64,000 nucleotides of DNA from Pseudidiomarina indica (GTDB taxonomy: Bacteria > Pseudomonadota > Gammaproteobacteria > Enterobacterales > Alteromonadaceae). The notes beneath the pieces are model-generated. The model was not told the DNA's origin. It made no database searches and saw only the letters and a list, made by a program, of their open reading frames with translations. The position numbers were made by a program, and so were the translations under genes. This document shows positions 46,608 to 54,870 of the stretch, piece by piece. The stretch covers positions 62,001-126,000 of the forward strand of contig JAJUHK010000005.1 in the NCBI GenBank assembly GCA_029279945.1, in the 5' to 3' direction. Position 1 is the first letter of the stretch. Every line of letters begins with the position of its first letter.

Positions 46608-48345
46608 CGTGCTTGATGCCGTAACCTTGGCACGGAAAATACTGCAGGGCTTTCATAAGCACTATAGCGTTTTCCAAGAGGTTACGCAGCACGCGAAGCA
46701 GTATTATGCAGAGGGTAATTGGCAGGCTATCCAACACGCTTCAGCAGCACGAATTAATTTCTATGATCAGCGAGTACGAGAAACGATTGCTGCTTTGCAG
46801 CAACTTACCGGTGGTGAGTTGGAGCAGCCACTGTGGCTGGAAATTCGCCAAGTGTATCAACAATTGTTGCAATTTCATCCGCAGGCTGAGCTAGCAGAAA
46901 CATTTTATAATTCAGTGTTCTGTCGTCTCTTTCATCGCCGCTATTTTAATAACGCCTATATTTTCGTTGAATCAACCCTCGCTGACCACACTGCAGTTGC
47001 ACTTGAAACCGAATTTCGCTCTTATTTTCCGGTAGTCGAAGGCATGCACCGTACCTTGATGCGCATCATGGAAGATATCGATTTAATTGCACCATATGAG
47101 GATTTATCTGAGGATATTCGGTTACTGAGAAAGGCATTCGCAGAACAAACCCAAGCTGGGAATTTATCGTCCTATCAGTTACGAATCGATGTGTTGGAAG
47201 AACCATTTTTCCGCAATAAGGCGGCTTATGTGGTTGGGCGTATTGTGAGTGCCGAGCGTATTTATCCATTCATTGTGCCTGTACTGCGTAACCAAGCAGG
47301 GCGGTTATACCTTGACGCTTTGGTTACTGATAACCAACAAATGGCGATTATTTTTGGGTTTGCGCGATCGTACTTTATGGTGCGCACTAGCTCTCCTTCA
47401 GCATTAGTTCGCTTTTTAAACGAGCTAATGCCCAATAAAACACGAGCGGAGCTTTATTCTGCTATTGGCTTGCATAAGCAAAGTAAAACCGAATTCTACC
47501 GTGACTTTTTACAGCACCTGAGCCGAAGTGACGAGCACCTTGTTGCGGCGGCTGGCGTGAAAGGTATGGTTATGACGGTGTTTACGTTGCCGTCATTCCC
47601 TTATGTTTTTAAGGTGATTAAAGACACATTCGGGGGCGGAAAAGCAATAACGCGCGCAACTGTGATTGAACGTTATCGCATGGTTAAACGTCACGATCGG
47701 GTTGGTCGCATGGCGGATACCTATGAATTTGCAAACGTTGCCATTCCCCTTGACCGCATTGCCCCTGATTTACTCGAAGAATTGCAAGCTACTGTGGCTA
47801 GCAGCCTTTCCATCGAAGGCGATCAATTAATCATTCAGCAACTGTTTGTCGAACGGCGTATGGTGCCCTTAAACCTCTTCTTAGAATATGGCAATGATGC
47901 CGAAATCGAGCAGGTTATAAAAGATTATGGGCAAGCGATCAAAGATATGATTGCAGCCAACATTTTCCCCGGCGATATGCTTCTGAAAAACTTTGGCTTA
48001 ACGCGCCACAAGCGCGTTGTGTTTTATGACTATGATGAAGTCCAATACCTGACGGAGATGAATTTTAGAGATTTGCCAAGTGCCGAGTCAATGGCGGAGC
48101 ACCTTACGCCAGATACTTGGCATAGTGTCGCGAGCCAAGATGTATTCCCGGCACAGTTAGCCCTGTTTGCCGTGCCGCAGCCTAAGTATCGGGAAATATT
48201 GCTTAAGTATCATCCAGAACTGATTGATGCAGCGTATTGGCGCCGCCAGCAAGAGAAAGTTCGTAAGGGTGCGCTAAATGATGTCTTTCCCTATCCAGCC
48301 AGCGTACGCTTTATGCGGTGTGTGCGTACGCCAACTGAACAGTGA
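46600..48345 (+). CDS. aceK: Isocitrate dehydrogenase kinase/phosphatase
   Basis: Bifunctional enzyme that phosphorylates isocitrate dehydrogenase to divert isocitrate into the glyoxylate shunt and reverses this when needed. The 581 residues (578 in E. coli) have the regulatory N-half and a kinase-like C-half: a glycine-rich region with AAGVKGMVMTVFTLPSF, the ATP-anchoring Lys in VFKVIKDTFGG and the metal Asp in FYDYDEV. GGGG precedes the ATG, which lies in the end of the LysR gene. Unlike E. coli aceBAK it is separated from aceB-aceA by nhaD, and reads toward it. Confidence 0.96.
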   Translation: MNNVLDAVTLARKILQGFHKHYSVFQEVTQHAKQYYAEGNWQAIQHASAARINFYDQRVRETIAALQQLTGGELEQPLWLEIRQVYQQLLQFHPQAELAETFYNSVFCRLFHRRYFNNAYIFVESTLADHTAVALETEFRSYFPVVEGMHRTLMRIMEDIDLIAPYEDLSEDIRLLRKAFAEQTQAGNLSSYQLRIDVLEEPFFRNKAAYVVGRIVSAERIYPFIVPVLRNQAGRLYLDALVTDNQQMAIIFGFARSYFMVRTSSPSALVRFLNELMPNKTRAELYSAIGLHKQSKTEFYRDFLQHLSRSDEHLVAAAGVKGMVMTVFTLPSFPYVFKVIKDTFGGGKAITRATVIERYRMVKRHDRVGRMADTYEFANVAIPLDRIAPDLLEELQATVASSLSIEGDQLIIQQLFVERRMVPLNLFLEYGNDAEIEQVIKDYGQAIKDMIAANIFPGDMLLKNFGLTRHKRVVFYDYDEVQYLTEMNFRDLPSAESMAEHLTPDTWHSVASQDVFPAQLALFAVPQPKYREILLKYHPELIDAAYWRRQQEKVRKGALNDVFPYPASVRFMRCVRTPTEQ

Positions 48346-48353
48346 GTGACTTA

Positions 48354-49790
48354 TTATAGATATACCTCGAACAAGGCTTCATTGAGCCATAGGTGTGCAA
48401 TGACACTGACGATATATCCTAAAGCAATGGCTGGAGTCCATTTCAGGTGGCTCATAAAGGTGTAATAACCCCGTGCTTGTCCCATCAAAGCAACACCTGC
48501 TGCAGACCCAATCGATAGCAAGCTACCGCCAGTGCCAGCGGTTAAGGTAATAAGTAACCATTGACCGTGTGACATGTCAGGTGCCATTGATAATACCGCA
48601 AACATAATTGGTATGTTATCGATGACAGAGGATAACACACCTAAGAAAATGTTGGCTGAAGTTGGATTCCAGTCAACGTATAAGGTGTGAGAGAGTAGAG
48701 AAAGGTATCCCATAAACCCGAGTCCGCCCACACAAATCACAATGCCATAGAAGAATAGTAAGGTATCCCATTCAGCGCGTTGTACACGGCTGAATACATC
48801 GAAAGGAACTACACTACCTAAACGTTTTAGCCGTTCTTGGTCACCGTTTTTCTCAGCGATAGCGCGTTTGCGTGCTAATGAGCCAGGTAGCGACATACGA
48901 AGGAAGTAACCAAAGAACTGGAGATATCCTAGCCCCATCATCATGCCTAATACCGGTGGAAGCCCCAGCCACATGTGGCAGGCTACCGCTGTAAGGATAG
49001 TAAACAAGAACAGCCATGTGATCCGAAAAGCTCCGCGTTTCAACTCCACCTCTTCCATGACTGCTTGCGGTTTTCGATTTTCAATGAAGAAACTCATAAT
49101 GATTGCGGGTACTAGATAGTTCAGCAAGGCAGGGATAAATAAAGCAAAGAACTCATGGAATTTGAGCATCCCCGCTTGCCAAACCATGAGTGTGGTAATA
49201 TCCCCAAAAGGACTAAATGCACCACCAGCGTTTGCTGCAACGACGATGCTTACACAGGTCATGGCAATAAATTTCTTATCACCATCAGCTACCTTTGTCA
49301 CTACAGCGCACATGAGTAATGCTGTGGTTAAGTTATCTGCGAATGGTGAAATGACGAAGGCAAGGATACCAGTTAACCAAAATAGCTGCTTGTAGGTGAA
49401 ACCTTTGCGCACCATCCACGCTCTTAACGCGTCAAACAATCGGCGTTCTTCTAGGGCGTTGATGTAGGTCATGGCGACCAACAAAAATAGTAGAAGTTCA
49501 GTAAATTCAAGTAGGTTGTGACGGAACGAGGCTTCGGCAACATCAGATAGATCGTGTTGCGCATATACGATGCCAATCATGATCCAGATGATTCCGGCTG
49601 CAACAAGTACCGGTTTTGATTTACGCATTTGCAAGTGTTCTTCGCCTATGACCAATAGGTAAGCGACGACGAAAATGACAAGAGCCGCAAATCCGACTCC
49701 AGTCATGGTTAAATCAAGGCTACCTGTTGCAGCCCAAGCGGTGGGGGTGGCTAAAGCCAATAATAGTGCCGTTACAACATACTTTAACAT
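48354..49790 (-). CDS. nhaD: NhaD-type Na+/H+ antiporter
   Basis: Secondary transporter exporting Na+ in exchange for H+, part of salt tolerance in marine bacteria. The 478 residues begin with a cleavable-looking hydrophobic segment (MLKYVVTALLLALATPTAWAA) and contain about 12 further membrane helices with NhaD features: ISPFADNLTTALLMCAVV, NAGGAFSPFGDITTLMVW and VIDNIPIMFAVLSM. An AGGAGG lies 10 bases before the ATG. It ends 8 bp from convergent aceK and lies downstream of the aceBA terminator. Confidence 0.93.
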   Translation of the reverse strand: MLKYVVTALLLALATPTAWAATGSLDLTMTGVGFAALVIFVVAYLLVIGEEHLQMRKSKPVLVAAGIIWIMIGIVYAQHDLSDVAEASFRHNLLEFTELLLFLLVAMTYINALEERRLFDALRAWMVRKGFTYKQLFWLTGILAFVISPFADNLTTALLMCAVVTKVADGDKKFIAMTCVSIVVAANAGGAFSPFGDITTLMVWQAGMLKFHEFFALFIPALLNYLVPAIIMSFFIENRKPQAVMEEVELKRGAFRITWLFLFTILTAVACHMWLGLPPVLGMMMGLGYLQFFGYFLRMSLPGSLARKRAIAEKNGDQERLKRLGSVVPFDVFSRVQRAEWDTLLFFYGIVICVGGLGFMGYLSLLSHTLYVDWNPTSANIFLGVLSSVIDNIPIMFAVLSMAPDMSHGQWLLITLTAGTGGSLLSIGSAAGVALMGQARGYYTFMSHLKWTPAIALGYIVSVIAHLWLNEALFEVYL

Positions 49791-49876
49791 GACAGTTAAT
49801 CCTCCTAGCGGAGATGCGCAAAAGTTCTGAGATGAAAAAAGTTGAATGGAGTAATACTTTGTGGGTGCATACTACC

Positions 49877-49914
49877 ATAAAAGGAGCCACCGGACAGCGT
49901 GTCCAGTGGCCTCT
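49877..49914 (-). terminator. Terminator of aceB-aceA
   Basis: On the - strand GAGGCCACTGGACA and TGTCCGGTGGCTCC pair with a three-base loop and a few mismatches and are followed by TTTTA. It lies 50 bases after the aceA stop and separates it from nhaD. Confidence 0.85.
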
Positions 49915-49965
49915 TCACAGAAGCAATGGAGGTAATTCCTTGGGGGTATAGAGGTCAAATTGGAG

Positions 49966-51303
49966 TTACACTGGCGTACTAAACTGTTCCTCTTCTGTTG
50001 AACCGGTAAGAGCAGTCACCGACGAGTGCCCGCCTTGAATGATATTGGTCACTGAATCAAAGTAACCGGTGCCCACTTCCTGTTGGTGCGCTACAAAGGT
50101 GTAACCTTTCTCTGCTGCTGCAAATTCCTGTTGTTGTAATTTTACGTAGGCTGCCATATCGTTGCGGGCGTAGTCATAGGCGAGTTCAAACATGTGGTAC
50201 CACATGTTGTGAATGCCTGCGAGAGTAATAAATTGGAAGCGATACCCCATAGCTGCAAGTTCACGCTGGAACTTAGCTATGGTGACGTCGTCAAGGTGAC
50301 GTTTCCAGTTGAAACTTGGTGAACAGTTGTAGGCTAGTAACTTACCAGGGTATTTCGCATGAATGGCTTCTGCAAACATACGCGCCTCATTTAGGTCTGG
50401 AGTTGCTGTTTCACACCAGAGTAAATCTGCGTATGGGGCATAGGCTAAACCGCGAGAAATTGCTTGGTCAATCCCAGCTCGGACTCGATAGAACCCTTCC
50501 GCGGTGCGCTCGCCAGTGCAGAATGGTTGATCGTTAGGGTCAACGTCCGATGTTAACAAGTCAGCGGCATTAGCGTCAGTGCGTGCAAGGATGAGCGTCG
50601 AAACTCCAGCAACGTCCGCCGCCAAACGCGCAGCAATCAACTTTTGCACAGCCTCTTGAGTTGGTACCAGTACTTTGCCGCCCATGTGGCCACATTTTTT
50701 TACTGACGCTAACTGATCTTCAAAGTGCACACCGGCAGCACCGGCACGAATCATGGCAGTCATTAATTCATAGGCATTAAGTACGCCACCAAAGCCAGCT
50801 TCGGCATCGGCAATAATGGGGGCAAAGTAATCAATATATTCGGGGGAATCAGGAGTGATACCTTTTGCCCATTGAATTTGGTCAGCACGAGCAAAACTAT
50901 TATTGATTCGTTCGACCAAAGTAGGTACCGAATCTACTGGGTACAGGGATTGGTCAGGGTACATGCTGAGGGCAGTGTTGTTATCTGCCGCAACTTGCCA
51001 GCCTGATAAATAGATTGCTTGGAGGCCTGCCTTTACTTGCTGTACCGCTTGACCTCCTGTGAGGGCGCCAAGCGCGTTGACGTAATTCTTGCCAAATTTT
51101 TCTTGGGCGGCACCGTTAACTAGCCGCCAGAGTTTTTCGGCACCACTATTCGCGTAACTATAAATTGGCTGGAAGCTGCCGCGCAGACGGATAACGTCAA
51201 GTGCTGAATAGGTTCGCTGAATCCCTTTCCAACGGGGATTTTGTTGCCAATCTTGCGCCAACTGATGAGCGGCTACTTCATGATGTTTAGGGATAGTTGT
51301 CAT
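49966..51303 (-). CDS. aceA: Isocitrate lyase
   Basis: Splits isocitrate to glyoxylate and succinate. The 445 residues (434 in E. coli) contain the signature KKCGHMGGK with catalytic Cys204, the phosphoenolpyruvate-mutase-like barrel with ADAEAGFGG, and [14 protein letters not shown] precedes the ATG. It follows aceB by 37 bp on the same strand; aceB is transcribed first. Confidence 0.97.
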   Translation of the reverse strand: MTTIPKHHEVAAHQLAQDWQQNPRWKGIQRTYSALDVIRLRGSFQPIYSYANSGAEKLWRLVNGAAQEKFGKNYVNALGALTGGQAVQQVKAGLQAIYLSGWQVAADNNTALSMYPDQSLYPVDSVPTLVERINNSFARADQIQWAKGITPDSPEYIDYFAPIIADAEAGFGGVLNAYELMTAMIRAGAAGVHFEDQLASVKKCGHMGGKVLVPTQEAVQKLIAARLAADVAGVSTLILARTDANAADLLTSDVDPNDQPFCTGERTAEGFYRVRAGIDQAISRGLAYAPYADLLWCETATPDLNEARMFAEAIHAKYPGKLLAYNCSPSFNWKRHLDDVTIAKFQRELAAMGYRFQFITLAGIHNMWYHMFELAYDYARNDMAAYVKLQQQEFAAAEKGYTFVAHQQEVGTGYFDSVTNIIQGGHSSVTALTGSTEEEQFSTPV

Positions 51304-51340
51304 GGGTGTTGTCCTGTATAAATGTATTAAAGCACTAGTG

Positions 51341-52951
51341 TTAAGGGAGTAAGTCGTAGCCGGGTAGGGTTAAGAACTCGATGAGTTCATCGGCAGTTGT
51401 GATTTGTTCAAGTAAGCTAAGCGCTCGGTCAAAGTTTTCTACTTCCCAGCGGTGGTCGCCCACCTCATGTCGTACTACAGCAGCCTCTTCGTCGAGATAC
51501 TCACGGAATAGCTCATTGGTGACGAGTTTGCCGTTATCTAAGTACTGTTGGTGCTTAATCCATTGCCAAATAGAAGTACGAGAAATTTCTGCGGTTGCGG
51601 CATCTTCCATCAGTCCATAAATAGGGACACAACCTTTACCAGACAGCCATGCGGCAATGTACTGTAGGGCCACACGAATATTCGTACGCATCCCGGCTTC
51701 AGTACGTTCTCCTGGGCAGGGTTTCAGTAACTCAGCCGCCGTAACGGGAGCATCGTTCGCACGTAGTACGTGTAATTGATTGTCACCAGCTAGGCCATCA
51801 ACAAATACGTCTCGTACCGTGGGAGCAAGGGCGGGGTGAGCGATCCAAGTACCATCATGGCCATTGGCTCGTTCTAGTTCTTTATCGGCTTTCACCTTTG
51901 CCAAAATGCTAGCATTCTGAACTGGGTCTTTACTCGGGATAAACGCTGCCATGCCTCCCATAGCTAAGGCACCACGTCGATGGCAGGTCTGCACTAGCAA
52001 ACGTGAATAGGCGTTTAAAAACGGCTGCGACATGGTGACCGATTGACGATCTGGAAGGATTCGATCAGCATGGTTTTTCAATGTCTTAATGTAACTGAAA
52101 ATATAATCCCAACGACCACAGTTAAGCGCCACAATATGTTCACGCATGGCGTACAAAATTTCGTGCATTTGAAATACTGCGGGTAGTGTTTCAATCAGCA
52201 AGGTTGCGCGAATGGTGCCACGCGGCTGCATGAAATATTCTTCAGTAAAGCTGAATACATCGGCCCACCACGCGGCTTCTGAACTGTGTTCAACTTTAGG
52301 GATGTAGTAATACACCCCGGTACCTCGCTGGAGGCGTTGCTGATAGTTCAAATAAAAATACAACCCAAAATCAAGTAAACAGCCGGGGATAGGTTGATCG
52401 TCAATCAGTACATGTTTCTCGGGTAAATGTAATCCACGAACCCGAGCTATTAACAAGGCAGGATTAGGTTCTAGTTGATAATGTTTTTGGGAGTTTGGGT
52501 CGATATACGCAATATTGCCGCAATTAGCGTCGTATAAATTCACCTGCCCTTGCATGAGGCCTTCCCATGTGGGTGACTGTGAGTCTTCAAAGTCCGCCAT
52601 AAAGCAATCGACATCGGCATTAAGCGCGTTAATGACCATTTTCCGATCAACTGGGCCGGTAATTTCAATTCGCCGTTTTAGAAGGTCACTGGGGATTGGA
52701 GCAACCTGCCATTCAGCATCACGAATAGCTGCAGTTGCCGGATCGAAGTCAGGTAATGCCCCGGCATCGATCAGACGTTGGCGTTCCTTGCGAGCATCCA
52801 GTAAGTGCTGCAGTGATGGACGGAATTGTCGAACTAACTGCACGATAAAACGAAGTGCTTCGGCGGTGATCAGTGGCTCTGCTTCAGTAGGAAGTTTGGG
52901 TATGGACAGCCCCGGCACTGGATGCGTTAGCGATAAATTGTTCTGGCTCAT
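51341..52951 (-). CDS. aceB: Malate synthase A
   Basis: Condenses glyoxylate with acetyl-CoA to malate, closing the glyoxylate shunt. I start at the ATG at 52951 ([15 protein letters not shown]), giving 536 residues (533 in E. coli); the in-frame ATG at 53041 would add 30 residues not seen in the family. Conserved segments: [44 protein letters not shown] (catalytic Glu) and [12 protein letters not shown]. Upstream it faces the lipoprotein gene with a 228-bp intergenic region. Confidence 0.96.
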   Translation of the reverse strand: MSQNNLSLTHPVPGLSIPKLPTEAEPLITAEALRFIVQLVRQFRPSLQHLLDARKERQRLIDAGALPDFDPATAAIRDAEWQVAPIPSDLLKRRIEITGPVDRKMVINALNADVDCFMADFEDSQSPTWEGLMQGQVNLYDANCGNIAYIDPNSQKHYQLEPNPALLIARVRGLHLPEKHVLIDDQPIPGCLLDFGLYFYLNYQQRLQRGTGVYYYIPKVEHSSEAAWWADVFSFTEEYFMQPRGTIRATLLIETLPAVFQMHEILYAMREHIVALNCGRWDYIFSYIKTLKNHADRILPDRQSVTMSQPFLNAYSRLLVQTCHRRGALAMGGMAAFIPSKDPVQNASILAKVKADKELERANGHDGTWIAHPALAPTVRDVFVDGLAGDNQLHVLRANDAPVTAAELLKPCPGERTEAGMRTNIRVALQYIAAWLSGKGCVPIYGLMEDAATAEISRTSIWQWIKHQQYLDNGKLVTNELFREYLDEEAAVVRHEVGDHRWEVENFDRALSLLEQITTADELIEFLTLPGYDLLP

Positions 52952-53102
52952 AATAAATCCATTTGTTGATGTGGTGTTAACAATAGAGAGGTTAGAATCT
53001 GAATTGGTATTCATCAATATTATTAAATGTATACCCATCATTCGTGCTGTGAATTTAGTTTAGGCGTGTGGTTTATATGAATTTTTCATGACACGCGTGA
53101 GG

Positions 53103-53120
53103 TATTCACAAAAATGTCAC
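53103..53120 (+). promoter_or_regulatory. Weak Pho-box-like sequence before the lipoprotein gene
   Basis: TATTCACAAAAATGTCAC agrees with the PhoB consensus at about 13 of 18 positions, the two half sites being 11 bp apart. The hexamer 10 bases downstream (TACCCT) is a poor -10, so control by PhoB is only a possibility. Confidence 0.25.
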
Positions 53121-53179
53121 ATCCGCTATCTACCCTCCACAGCGGCAATAACGAATTGTTGATTCCAGGAGAAAACTCA

Positions 53180-54790
53180 ATGAAATTGCAAACGCTTTAT
53201 AAAATTACTGCAGTGGCGGCAGCACTCGTATTAGCTGGTTGTGGCGGCGATATCAAAATTAGCCCAACGGTAAACGACAACAGTACCATTAATAACCCTC
53301 CAGCAAGTGGCGGTAACAATGGTGGTGGTAATGATGGCGGTGGAGATACTAATGAGAACTTGTGTGCAGTTCATAATGGTGTGCAAGGTGCTTTCGATGG
53401 TCGTGACTGTGAATATAACTTAGAGTTTGCTAGTCGGAATGTTGAAATCACCGAAGATATCCGTTTTGTCGAGTTACCTAACGGTGGTGTGCACGTATTT
53501 GATGGTGCATTACTCATCGGTAAAGACTGCGATACCACAACCACATGCTCAATAGATGAAAATGGCCCAGTAATGACGGTTGAGCCAGGTGCAACATTAG
53601 CATTTACCAGTGGTGAAGCTATCGTCCGGGTTGCTCGTGGAGCGAAGCTAAATGCCATTGGTACGTTTGACAAACCTATCACTTTTACATCTGCGAATGC
53701 TTTCACGCGTTTTGATGTCGTTGGTGACGGGCCACGGTTTGCAGATTGGGGCGGTATTATCATCAACGGTCAAGGAATTACCAACCAGTGTACCGACGCG
53801 CAGCGTGATGCTGAAACTTGTAACGTACCATCAGAAGGTATCGTGAGTTACTACGGCGGTAATGATAACGCCGATGACAGCGGCTCAATGAAGTACGTCA
53901 AAATTTGGTACGCCGGCTCTGGGCCACGTGCTGGCGGTGATGGTGATGACTTGAACTCACTGACCTTGAACGCGGTTGGTGCCGGTTCATCGTACGAATA
54001 TATCCATATCCACCAAGGCTATGATGATGGTATCGAATTCTTCGGTGGTGCAGCAAACATCAAACACGTTGTGGTCACTGACACGCAAGACGACTCCATC
54101 GATATCGACTCAGGTTGGCAAGGTAATGCCCAGTTTATTTATGTGAAGCATGGCACCGTTAATGTTGATGGTGTTGATGTGTACATGGGGAACGGTGGTT
54201 TTGAATCAGACGGTGAGTCAAACGCTGGTGCAGAATATTCACAAGCTCCGGCATCACGGCCAACTATTGCCAACGTCACTGTCGTCACTACCGATGGTTT
54301 ATCGACACGTGATAATGACCCATCAACGGCGATGAAGTTCGATGACAATTTCCAAGGCCAGTTATACAACTTCTTATTGGTTAAAGAAGATGTTTCAACC
54401 AACGATACCCGCTGCATCCTCTTTACTAGTGATGGTGAGAAAGGTGTGGTTGATGGTGACTTGAATTTCTACAACTCGGTTATGGCGTGTGTTGCCGAGA
54501 ATGAATTTAACTCAAACCAATTGTTTGCTGATGGAACCAGTCGTCAGGAATGGTTCGACAACGGTGGTTTAAATATTCGTGTCGGGGGTAACGCCAGCGT
54601 ATTCGCTGCAGATGGTTTCTCTACTGACATGAACTCAAGCGACATTTCTATCACTGCGAATGACTTAAGCGAACTGGATAACGATTTCTTCGAACGCGTT
54701 GATTTCATTGGTGCGGTATCGAGCACTGATACCAGTTCTCAGTGGTATCAGTGGATTCAAACTGCGTTAGCTGTGGCAGAACAAGATTAA
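53180..54790 (+). CDS. Lipoprotein with beta-helix-like repeats, partner of a TonB receptor
   Basis: Predicted outer-membrane or surface lipoprotein of unknown function. The start at 53180, with AGGAG 9 bases before it, gives a signal peptide with LAGC lipobox (Cys21) and Gly at +2, which allows outer-membrane sorting. A Gly/Asn/Asp-rich linker (about 45-62) follows, then about 470 residues with parallel-beta-helix-like patterns (GGIIINGQG, DDGIEFFGGAANIKHVVV, DDSIDIDSGWQGNAQFIYV). Eight further Cys suggest disulfides. It is followed by a hairpin and a TonB-dependent receptor on the same strand, a pair seen in marine gammaproteobacteria. It could be a surface capture component; this is inference. 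Confidence 0.8.
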   Translation: MKLQTLYKITAVAAALVLAGCGGDIKISPTVNDNSTINNPPASGGNNGGGNDGGGDTNENLCAVHNGVQGAFDGRDCEYNLEFASRNVEITEDIRFVELPNGGVHVFDGALLIGKDCDTTTTCSIDENGPVMTVEPGATLAFTSGEAIVRVARGAKLNAIGTFDKPITFTSANAFTRFDVVGDGPRFADWGGIIINGQGITNQCTDAQRDAETCNVPSEGIVSYYGGNDNADDSGSMKYVKIWYAGSGPRAGGDGDDLNSLTLNAVGAGSSYEYIHIHQGYDDGIEFFGGAANIKHVVVTDTQDDSIDIDSGWQGNAQFIYVKHGTVNVDGVDVYMGNGGFESDGESNAGAEYSQAPASRPTIANVTVVTTDGLSTRDNDPSTAMKFDDNFQGQLYNFLLVKEDVSTNDTRCILFTSDGEKGVVDGDLNFYNSVMACVAENEFNSNQLFADGTSRQEWFDNGGLNIRVGGNASVFAADGFSTDMNSSDISITANDLSELDNDFFERVDFIGAVSSTDTSSQWYQWIQTALAVAEQD

Positions 54791-54817
54791 TTCAATTGTT
54801 AATCAGTTTGTGTGATA

Positions 54818-54849
54818 GCAGGTGTGTGCGAAGCCCACACCTGCATTTT
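54818..54849 (+). terminator. Hairpin between lipoprotein and TonB receptor genes
   Basis: GCAGGTGTG and CACACCTGC form a perfect 9-bp stem with a 9-base loop, followed by ATTTTC. It can weaken read-through so that the lipoprotein is made in excess over the receptor. Confidence 0.65.
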
Positions 54850-54870
54850 CAGATAACGCAGGAGTGAACA

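Noticed and set aside
53041..53102. Second Pho-box-like site on the - strand toward aceB
   Set aside because: About 13 of 18 matches with several changes in one half site and no -10 at the right distance.
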